The translations under genes were made by a program, and so were the position numbers. This document shows, in pieces, positions 10,163-18,249 of a stretch of 64,000 bases of DNA (position 1 is the first letter of the stretch; each line of letters opens with the position of its first letter). The stretch spans positions 1-64,000 of the forward strand of contig CAZZZL010000017.1 in the NCBI GenBank assembly GCA_964658655.1. The letters run 5' to 3'. The notes under the pieces are model-generated. The model did not search any database and had not been told where the DNA came from. It worked only from the letters and a program-made list of their open reading frames with translations. This stretch comes from G963692885 sp964658655. GTDB taxonomy: Bacteria; Acidobacteriota; Terriglobia; Terriglobales; Acidobacteriaceae.

Positions 10163-13100
10163 ATGAAAATTGTGTCCAACGAGCTCCTCTTCTCGGCCAG
10201 CGACCTAAGCAACCACTTGGCCTGTTCGCACGCCACAAGTCTCGATCATGATGTAGCCCGAGGGGAGAGAGACTCTGCGCAATGGCATTCACCGGACTTG
10301 TGGGTTCTACAAGAACGCGGAGGATTGCATGAGGACGCGTACATAACTCACCTGAGAGACCAAGGCCTCTCTGTGGAAGACCTTAGGGTCACCGTTGCAG
10401 ATCAGAAAGCTTTAGAAGCAACTCGTACCGCCATGGAGAGCGGTGTGGACGTCATTGTCCAAGCGACACTGAGCTCGGGTCGATGGTACGGGCGGGCAGA
10501 CGTGTTGAGACGCGTCGAAACACCTAGCAGCTTGGGGACATGGTCATACGAAGTGTATGACTGCAAGCTGAGCACTGAGACGAAGGCCGGAACCATTCTT
10601 CAGCTTTCGCTCTATTCAGAATTGTTAGGGTACATACAAGGCCTGACCCCGGCGTGGATGTATGTAGTGCCACCGAGTGACACATTTGCAACGGAGCAAT
10701 ACCGCGTCCTGGATTACGCTGCATACTACCGATCGCTGAAGCGGAGTTTGGAAGGGGCAGTGGCTATAAATGCCACACCCTCGACGACCTATCCGGAACC
10801 TGTGGAACACTGCGATGTATGCGCGTGGTTTTCCAACTGCGACTCGCATCGACGCCGTGACGATCATCTTTCGCTTGTAGCGGGGCTTTCCAAGCAGCAC
10901 CGAAAGCAGTTGACGGCTTGGAGCATAAACGCCGTGGCTGATCTTGCCTCGCTACCCATTCCGTTGCGTGACAGGCCGGCGTTTAGTTCAGCGGAATCGA
11001 TAGTAAAGGTGAGGGAGCAGGCGCGGATTCAAGTTGAAGGACGCGAGTACAGGAAGCCCGTTCACGAGGTGCTCTTGCTCTGCGAAGATCATGGATTCTG
11101 TGGCCTGCCTGAGCCATCGCCCGGTGACATTTTCTTTGATCTGGAAGGCGATCCCTACGTCGGGAAAGGTGGCCGGGAGTACCTGTTCGGCTTCACTTCA
11201 CGGAACGATGGCGAAAACTCTATGTACCAACATCGATGGAGCCTGACGCCTGACGAGGAAAAGCGGGCCTTCGAATGGTTCGTGGACGAAGTCATGACTC
11301 GTTTGGGGTCGGACCCACAACTACACATCTACCACTTCACAGCGTACGAACCTTCCGCACTCAAAAGGTTGATGGGGAGGTATGCCACACGCGAGAGCCA
11401 GATCGATCAACTGCTTAGAGGTGGGGTTTTTGTTGACTTGCACACGGTTCTGAAGCGTTCAATACGTGCGAGTGTGGAGTCATATTCCCTCAAAGCCATG
11501 GAAGCTTTTCATGGGTACAAGCGCACTGTTCCACTAGAGCAGGCCGCCGCTGCGATGCGGGCCGTCCAGCACGGACTGGAATTAGGTTTGGCTAACTTCC
11601 TTGGCTCTGAAACTCGCGAGCTTGTGGTCGGCTACAACGCCGATGATTGTTTCTCGACCCAAGAGTTGCGCAATTGGTTGGAATACCATCGAAAAACGAT
11701 GGTAGACCAAGGCGCAGTAGTACCTCGACCAGAACCCCGGGTTGAAGGCAGTGTGGACGCAATAAATGCAAGCCAGAGCCGCACGGAACAACTCGTTGCG
11801 GAGCTCCTGCGAGGTCTACCTCTTGACGCGGAGCAACGTACATCCGAACAGGCAGCAGTTCAGCTCCTGGCCGATCTCCTCGACTGGCACCGACGCGAGA
11901 GCAAGGTCGCGTGGTGGGAGTTCTTCAGACTGCGCGATCTTACAGAAGATGAATTGTTCGATGAGAAATCTGCCATTTCAGGGCTGAGATTCGTGACGCG
12001 GTTGAGAGTCGTTCGCGGCATCGCAACTGACCGGTATGAATTCGATCGGCAAGAGGCCGAAGTCCGGGCTGGCGACAAACTCTGTCACAAGGATCAAAAG
12101 ATAGGTGAGGCTGTCGCCATTGACCTTGCAACGCGTTCTGTGGATGTCAAGAAGACCAGGAAGACCGCAGACGTACACCCAACCTCGGTGTTTGTGGATT
12201 GCACCCCAATCAATACGCAGACGCTGGCTGATGCTCTAGAACGGCTCGCAGAATTAGTCATTTTCGACGGCATCGATGCACCTGGCCCTCTCAGGGCAGC
12301 ACGCGATCTTCTGCTGCGACGTAGGCCTCGCACAGAAGACGGGACAGGGCCGCTCCGGCGCGGGAACGAAACCACTCTAGACTCCGCTAAACGCCTTGTA
12401 TGCTCGCTTCAGGAATCAGTGCTCCCAATACAAGGGCCGCCCGGTGCTGGAAAGACTTTCACCGGCGCGAGCATGATCGTAGAACTTGTCAAACAAGGGA
12501 AGCGAGTCGGAGTGACGGCAACGAGCCATGCGGTGGTGAAGAATCTTCTCTGCGCTGTTGTTAAGGCGGCGGCCGAGAACAATATGCCCGGCCTGACCTG
12601 TCTGCAAAGGGTGCCCGACCTGCCAGAGATCGTTATCCCAGGACTGGATACTACAACCGACAATGGAGAGGCCCGCTCCGCCCTCCGTGGCAGCACATAT
12701 ATTTTAGGCGGAACCGCATGGCTGTGGTCGTCGAAAGATTTTAAGGGTGCCGTTGACGTGCTCTTTGTCGACGAAGCTGGTCAGATGGCCCTAGCCAACG
12801 TGCTTGCAGCAGCGCAAGCGGCTAAAAGTGTTGTGCTGCTCGGAGATCCTCAACAACTCGAACAGCCTCTGAAGGGAACACACCCTGCATCTGTCGATTC
12901 ACATCAGAGGTTTTCTATGAGGAAAGATTGCAATCGCGCCCGGGGCTGGAAGGGCAACGGATAGAGGGCCATCCGTGGTTAGGAGCGGCAGGGCTGTGGT
13001 TTGTGCCTGTGCGGCATGACGGTAACCGGAACAGCTCTGCTGAAGAAGTCACGCAGATAGGAGAGATCGTTAACGGCCTGCTGACATCCGGTGTGACTTG

Positions 13101-13494
13101 GCAAGATGGCAGGAACGTTCGCAGGAATCTTCGCATTGATGACGTCTTGATTGTGGCACCTTACAACGCACAAGTAGCGGACCTTGCGGACCGGCTCCCA
13201 GCCGGCGCGAGGATAGGTACCGTTGATAAATTCCAGGGACAAGAAGCACCCATCGTCATCTATTCACTGACCACCTCATCTCAAGAGGATGCCCCTAGAG
13301 GAATGGAATTTCTCTACAGCCTGAACAGGCTCAATGTAGCTACTTCACGCGCGATGGGTGTGGTGATCGTGCTGGGGAGCCCGCAGCTTCTTACGCCGGA
13401 TTGTCGCAATCCCAGACAGATGCAGCTGGCTAACGCTTTATGCAGATACGTCGAGTTGGCGAACGTCCGAGAGAAGCCTGAGAGCGGCTATTAG
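10163..13494 (+). pseudogene. TM0106-type RecB-like nuclease fused to SF1 helicase, internal deletion
   Basis: Two frames (10163-12964 and about 12890-13494) form one protein of more than 1,090 residues. The N-terminus is a TM0106-family RecB-like nuclease (GRADVL, then YEVYDCKL) with a Cys cluster (CDVCAWFSNC), followed by an RNase H-like domain (IFFDLEGDPYVG). The C-terminal SF1 helicase has Walker A (GPPGAGKTFTGA), Walker B (LFVDEAGQ), DKFQGQE and ATSRA. The frame changes after KGTHP and resumes at ICRFTSEVFYEERL, so roughly 40 codons between two His-Pro codon pairs are gone, with loss of frame. It lies 52 bases upstream of the AAA gene. Such fusions are common in defence islands. This copy is inactive. 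Confidence 0.8.
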
Positions 13495-13546
13495 GAGCGC
13501 GCATCGTGAGATTCAATGATAAGTTCGAACGCAAAAGGAGAGTCAA

Positions 13547-16174
13547 GTGGCCGCGCCTAACCCTGCTGCACCTGGGAGTCTGAACCCTGAATCTGCCGCT
13601 ATGTCGAGCATTGTTTCATGGTCAAAGGATTTACCTGCTTGGCAGCGTGATGCCCTAAGACGGCTGTGCCTCAATGAGGTTCTGACTGCCGCTGATGTAG
13701 ATGACTTAACTGCCATTTGCAAGAAACCTAAAGGGCCATCCGATCCCCTCACGTTGAACCACATCAGGGCGGGCAACACAGGCTCGGCGTTGGTGACGTT
13801 ACGAGCCATTCGGGACGTAGAAAATGTAAATGCTTTGGCTACAGGACAGTCCCTTTCCTTTGTAAAGACCGGCATCACCGTTGCCTACGGCGACAACGGG
13901 TCCGGCAAATCAGGCTACGCTCGAATTTTGAAGAGGGCCTGTCGTGCACGGTTGTCACGGAAAGACGAGATTCTAACGAACGTCTATGCGCGGAATCCTG
14001 GGGTTGCCGCCGCCTCTGTTGATTTCTCTGTCTCTGATGTCAATGAACATGCGCGTTGGCAACTGAATGCAGCCACAGATCCGCGACTCTCCGCAATAAG
14101 CGTTTTCGACAGTAGAAGCGCGAGCATTCAGGTTGAGCAGTCGAACGATGTTGCCTACACGCCGCTTCCATTGAAAGTTTTAGCGTCTCTAGCTGATTGC
14201 TGTGTGACGGTGAAACAACGCCTCAATGAGGCTATAAAAGCACTGGAAAAGCAGACGCCAGGAGTCATCAGTGCCCCTACGTGCAAGCCCACGACAACCA
14301 TCGGTAAGCTCATGGCAAATCTTGCAACGGCAACATCGGCGGCCGTTGATGATGTACGGCCACTGAGCACTGTTGAAAGTGAGCGCCTTGCTGCTCTCGA
14401 AGCTGATCTTGCAGCAGACCCGATACGCTTGTCCCGTCAGCTCCTCGCTCATAAGGTCAAGCTGGACGCGGCTGCAACTAGGCTGGAAGCGATTCAGACA
14501 GCACTAGCCGCAGAGAGTGCCATAGCTCTGCGGGCTGCTTATTTGGAACGCCGAGACTCCCAAGCAGCTGCTTTAGTGGCATCTACGAATCTCTTTGCCA
14601 GCGAACCTTTGCCGTCGATTGGCTCTGACACCTGGAGAACTCTGTGGGAAGCGGCTAGAAGGTATTCAGAGAACGAAGCCTACCTGGAGCGACCGTTCCC
14701 CGTGACGGATGAAGGTGCTCGCTGCGTGCTCTGTCTTCAAGAACTACAACCTCAAGCGATGGATCGATTTCAGCGTTTTGAGGCCTTTGTACGGAATGAG
14801 AGCAAGCGTAGGGAAGCAGAGGCGCTGGAGAAATACAACAACGCAGTTCTTGCTTTGGATAAGGCTGTGGTTGATGAATCCGAACAAAGCACGTTTACGA
14901 CCCTTTTCGAGACCGAGCTATCAGACCCAGAGCTCAGCGCTGCTGTTTCGGGCTTCCTGTCAAATGCAATGTCGGTTCACGACACGTTGAAAGAAAGCCA
15001 TGCTGGAGAGTCGTTCACTCCGGCGGAGCGTCTTGAAAGCCCAGCCTCTCTCATCCGTGCTGCTGGCATACAGCTTCAATCTAGAGCCGCCGCTCTAACT
15101 TCGTCGGACGTGTCAGTGGAGAGGAGCCGGCTTGTTGCTGAGCGTGACGAGCTTGTAGATCGGGCATGGTTCGTAAAGATCAAGAGTGACATTCACGCGG
15201 AGCTGTCAAGGCGGCAGCAAATTGCGGCGCTTCAGCTCGCGCTCAAAGACACTGCGACGAACAAGATAACCGCGAAGAGCACTGAATTAGCTGAAAAGCT
15301 GGTCACAAATGCTCTAAGGTCTAAGTTTGCCCAAGAGGTAAATCGGCTTGGAGTAGCCGGTCTTGCGATCGAGCTTCGACAAGACAAGACGACACAAGGC
15401 ATCCCCTACTTCAAGGTCAGCCTGATTAGCCAACCCAATGCTTCGGTAGGCGAGGTACTGAGTGAGGGAGAGCATCGTTGCGTGGCTATCGCCGCTTTTC
15501 TAGCTGAAGTAGGCATGACCCAGGGGTGTTCGGGGTTGGTGTTCGATGATCCTGTGTCTTCCTTAGACCACATGCACCGGGAGGCGGTTGCTGTGAGGCT
15601 CGCAGAAGAAGCTGCGCATCGCCAAGTGATCGTGTTCACTCACGACTTAGCGTTTCTCATGCTTCTAAGCGAAGAATGTCGCCACCTCAAAACCACCATC
15701 AGTTTTCGCAACATCAATCGCGGTAAGACGGCGGCCGGGTACTGTGACCTCAATGGTCCAAACAATACCAAGAGCATTCTTCAGATTATCGAAGGGATGA
15801 CGAAACACCTCCAGAACACGAAGGTTCAGCATGAACAAGGCAAAAGAGCGGAATGGGATACCACTTCTCGCTCTTTGCTGGAACAGCTTCGTACAGCATG
15901 GGAACGTGCCGTAGAGGATGCCCTTGCACCAGTGGTAAAGCGGCTCGCCAATAAAGTAGACACAAAGAATCTCCTGAAGCTGACCGTCCTCACAAGAGAA
16001 GACTGCTCAATAATGCGCCTAGCCTTTGGTCGGTGTTCTGCGCTTCTACATAGCGATGCCGATGCTATGAATCGGCCAGCTCCAACTCCAGAGCAGATTG
16101 AGGCCGAAATAGTTGCCCTCTCCAAGTGGTTCGAGGATATTAAAAAAAGGCAAGATGACGTTCGTCTGGACTGA
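13547..16174 (+). CDS. AAA ATPase with zinc-hook-like CxxC and C-terminal HEPN-like motif (RloC-like)
   Basis: The intact 875-residue protein begins its ATPase head with a Walker A (GDNGSGKSGYARIL, about residue 110). A long helical middle carries CVLC (about residue 390), like the zinc hook of Rad50/RloC-type proteins. The ABC-type signature (SEGEHRCVAIAAFLAE), Walker B (GLVFDDPVSSLD) and an H-loop histidine (VFTHD) follow. Near the C-terminus, RCSALLH fits the R-x4-6-H motif of HEPN ribonucleases and is followed by a helix. The architecture resembles RloC/PrrC-type anticodon nucleases, though the nuclease assignment rests on this one motif. Start is a GTG or ATG near 13547 after AGGAGA. It is the best-preserved gene of the island. 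Confidence 0.75.
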   Translation: MAAPNPAAPGSLNPESAAMSSIVSWSKDLPAWQRDALRRLCLNEVLTAADVDDLTAICKKPKGPSDPLTLNHIRAGNTGSALVTLRAIRDVENVNALATGQSLSFVKTGITVAYGDNGSGKSGYARILKRACRARLSRKDEILTNVYARNPGVAAASVDFSVSDVNEHARWQLNAATDPRLSAISVFDSRSASIQVEQSNDVAYTPLPLKVLASLADCCVTVKQRLNEAIKALEKQTPGVISAPTCKPTTTIGKLMANLATATSAAVDDVRPLSTVESERLAALEADLAADPIRLSRQLLAHKVKLDAAATRLEAIQTALAAESAIALRAAYLERRDSQAAALVASTNLFASEPLPSIGSDTWRTLWEAARRYSENEAYLERPFPVTDEGARCVLCLQELQPQAMDRFQRFEAFVRNESKRREAEALEKYNNAVLALDKAVVDESEQSTFTTLFETELSDPELSAAVSGFLSNAMSVHDTLKESHAGESFTPAERLESPASLIRAAGIQLQSRAAALTSSDVSVERSRLVAERDELVDRAWFVKIKSDIHAELSRRQQIAALQLALKDTATNKITAKSTELAEKLVTNALRSKFAQEVNRLGVAGLAIELRQDKTTQGIPYFKVSLISQPNASVGEVLSEGEHRCVAIAAFLAEVGMTQGCSGLVFDDPVSSLDHMHREAVAVRLAEEAAHRQVIVFTHDLAFLMLLSEECRHLKTTISFRNINRGKTAAGYCDLNGPNNTKSILQIIEGMTKHLQNTKVQHEQGKRAEWDTTSRSLLEQLRTAWERAVEDALAPVVKRLANKVDTKNLLKLTVLTREDCSIMRLAFGRCSALLHSDADAMNRPAPTPEQIEAEIVALSKWFEDIKKRQDDVRLD

Positions 16175-16206
16175 TAACGAGAGCCAGTCGGAGCAGCAGG
16201 TGTCAA

Positions 16207-17103
16207 CTATACAGACGAAGCGAAATCGACGTTTACAGCGAAGCGTACAAGCTCGATTGAAGGCTCTGCTATAGAGATGTTCATCACCGCCTCGGAGATT
16301 TTTCTAGAACCGCCGTGGACCAAAATTCCCCGAATCGGAGTTTTGCTTCGGATGCCAAGTATTTCCTTACGAGCCATAAGCATGTAATGCCTGAGCTGCT
16401 TCACATCGCCTTCCATTGGTGCATTTTGCTTACACTCCACTATGACCAAGCAACCCTGACGGTCCAAGAGGAGTACGTCACTTCTTCGCTTGTCTGAGAA
16501 AGCAAACTCTCGGGTCTTGACTGACGGATATGGACGTAAACCATCCTCTAGGAGATGTGGAAACGAATTTATATACTCGGAGATTGCCCGTTCGCTAGCA
16601 AACCGCGAATGTACTGAAGTCCAATTAGCCTCATCGGACAGAGCCTTTGAAATTGCCTCTGCTGTCTCGTCTCTCAGGCGCACGATGGTTGACCTGAGAG
16701 CCCTTCCTTTGAAGCGAGCTTCTACGGGAAGCCGGGCAACAGCTGATGGAGACACCGGCCCTACCTGAAGATCCCACCGTACCTCTATCCGGCGACCCAT
16801 CTCACCCTCAGGATGTTCCTTGTCAATCGGGACAGTCGGATTCCATTCTGCATCTTCGACTTTTGCAGCAGTGACGGTGCCCATGCGCCCAACACGCGAA
16901 TCACTAAGCTGCACGATAACGCGATCGCCCACTTGGACCTGGATTGCTGCGGCTCTCGCTGCCGACCAACCGCCATCATCTGTTGGGCCATTTAGCGAGT
17001 GGTGAGGGGTTGGCCAGCCCATTGCTACCGTTTGCTGTAAAAACCACGTTTGCCAGAGACCGGGGTATTGGTCCTCCATGCATTTGACTTTCCAGTAGCT
17101 CAT
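16207..17103 (-). CDS. EVE/PUA-like domain fused to NucS-like nuclease
   Basis: About 298 residues. The first 110 (MSYWKVKC, GWSAARAA, VGDRVIVQL, GRMGTVTA) resemble PUA/EVE-like folds, which often read modified bases. The C-terminal half has a PD-(D/E)xK nuclease signature (RRSDVLLL, then CLVIVECKQN) like NucS/DUF91 endonucleases, with ISEYINSFPHLLEDGL as the N-terminal helix. The ATG at 17103 follows AGGAG by 9 bases, and an ATG two codons upstream at 17109 is too close. It converges with the AAA gene, 32 bases apart. A modification-sensing nuclease role is inference from the domain pair. A perfect 22-base palindrome lies about 50 bases upstream. Confidence 0.7.
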   Translation of the reverse strand: MSYWKVKCMEDQYPGLWQTWFLQQTVAMGWPTPHHSLNGPTDDGGWSAARAAAIQVQVGDRVIVQLSDSRVGRMGTVTAAKVEDAEWNPTVPIDKEHPEGEMGRRIEVRWDLQVGPVSPSAVARLPVEARFKGRALRSTIVRLRDETAEAISKALSDEANWTSVHSRFASERAISEYINSFPHLLEDGLRPYPSVKTREFAFSDKRRSDVLLLDRQGCLVIVECKQNAPMEGDVKQLRHYMLMARKEILGIRSKTPIRGILVHGGSRKISEAVMNISIAEPSIELVRFAVNVDFASSV

Positions 17104-17152
17104 GCGCATCGACTCCTGTCGTTGTTAGGGTACACGTCAGAGTTTGCGATGT

Positions 17153-17174
17153 TCGTTTAGGTATACCTAAACGA
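17153..17174. promoter_or_regulatory. Perfect 22-base palindrome upstream of the EVE-nuclease gene
   Basis: A 22-base sequence centred on TTTAGGTATACCTAAA is a perfect inverted repeat with no spacer. It lies 44-70 bases upstream of the minus-strand nuclease start and 129 bases before the dead serine resolvase. It could be an operator for a dimeric repressor. Its half-sites GTTTAG/CTAAAC match the arms of KorA-type operators. It could also be a crossover site for the adjacent resolvase. No cognate regulator was identified. Confidence 0.6.
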
Positions 17175-17302
17175 TACGTAACAGCTCCCCCCAAATCCCG
17201 TATCGGAAAGGTTGGAAACTCCTTTGTGATACGACTGATGGCGCGGGTTAAAGAGCTAAGTGTTACAAAAAGACGGCGAAGTCTGCCAGAGCTGCGAAAG
17301 CG

Positions 17303-17735
17303 GTGAACCCGGCGAACTCTGCAAGATCGGCTCGGGCGGGGAAGTCTGCCCAACCCGCAAGAGGGCAGTGCGTCGGATACATCCGCGTGAGCACGCTCGA
17401 TCAACGAGAAGATCGCCAGCTCGAGGGCGTGAAGGTGGACCGCCGCTTCGTGGATCATGTTTCAGGGAACGACGTGAAGCGTCCGCAGCTTACGGCGATG
17501 CTGTCGTTCGTCCGCGAGGGAGACACTATAGTGTGTCACTCGATGGACCGTCTCGGCCGCAATCTGGACGATCTTTGAAAGCTGGTCTTCGGTCTGACAG
17601 AGCGGGGCATACGCGTTGAGTTCCGCAAAGAGAACCTGATCTATACCGGAGAGGATTCGCCGATGGCAAATCTGCTCCTGAGCGTGATGGGAGCGATGCC
17701 GGAGTTTGAGAGACAGTTAATTAGTCTTTACGTCT
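17303..17735 (+). pseudogene. Serine resolvase, interrupted by a stop and truncated
   Basis: The N-terminal catalytic domain of a resolvase/invertase is clear: VGYIRVSTLDQ with the nucleophile Ser, HSMDRLGRNLDDL and, after an in-frame TGA at 17576-17578, KLVFGLTERGIRVEFRKENL and SPMANLLLSVMGAMPEFERQ. The stop replaces an Arg codon of the family sequence (CGA to TGA). Similarity ends at FERQLI near 17735, so the helical arm and DNA-binding domain are gone. Upstream there are roughly 190 bases holding the 22-base palindrome. Confidence 0.85.
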
Positions 17736-17847
17736 TGACGTATTCCCATCGACACCGCAGGAGGAAGCGATGCGGCACCACACTTTGTGAGTCCTAAGCC
17801 GCTCGATGCAAGTTGTGAAGCGCCCGATCATCCTGAATCAAGGATGT

Positions 17848-17879
17848 AGACAATCTACTCCCTGAGGTTTAGATTGTCT
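17848..17879. promoter_or_regulatory. Probable PadR operator (inverted repeat)
   Basis: Perfect 10-base arms AGACAATCTA (17848-17857) and TAGATTGTCT (17870-17879) are separated by 12 bases, just 4 bases upstream of the padR ATG. Each half is itself nearly palindromic (AGA-CAA-TCT). PadR-family repressors usually bind such dyads at their own promoter. Binding here would cover the translation start region and repress padR and the permease together. This is inferred from position and symmetry. Confidence 0.6.
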
Positions 17880-17883
17880 CTCT

Positions 17884-18249
17884 ATGGTAGAGAAGAAGGC
17901 GTACCAAAACCGAATCGAGCTTCTGCAGGGCACATTGGACATGCTCGTCTTGAGAACACTCCAGTGGGGTCCTCAGCATGGGTACGGCATTGTGCAAGCG
18001 ATATGCACTCTTTCCGCAGATGTCTTGCAGGTGGAGACTGGATCGCTTTACCCCGCGCTGCACCGACTGGAGCGTCAAGGCTGGGTGGAGTCTGAGTGGA
18101 AGCAGACCCCGAGCAATCAGAGAGCCAAGTTCTACCGGATCACTGACGATGGCAAGGCCCAGTTGGCGTCAGATCTGAGCCGCTGGCAACGGCTCGCTGC
18201 AGCCATCGATGCCATTATGCAAGGCAGCCCTGAGGGCAAAGAGGTATGA
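17884..18249 (+). CDS. PadR-family transcriptional regulator
   Basis: This 121-residue winged-helix regulator has the standard PadR order: LLQGTLDMLVLRTLQWGPQHGYGI, the recognition helix and GSLYPALHRLERQGWVESEW with the wing, then YRITDDGKAQL and a short dimerisation helix. PadR proteins repress neighbouring transport or stress genes and release DNA on ligand binding. The stop overlaps the permease start (ATGA), so the two form one transcriptional and translational unit. A PadR followed by a large permease of this type is very common in Acidobacteriota. The inverted repeat immediately upstream is the likely autoregulatory site. Confidence 0.93.
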   Translation: MVEKKAYQNRIELLQGTLDMLVLRTLQWGPQHGYGIVQAICTLSADVLQVETGSLYPALHRLERQGWVESEWKQTPSNQRAKFYRITDDGKAQLASDLSRWQRLAAAIDAIMQGSPEGKEV

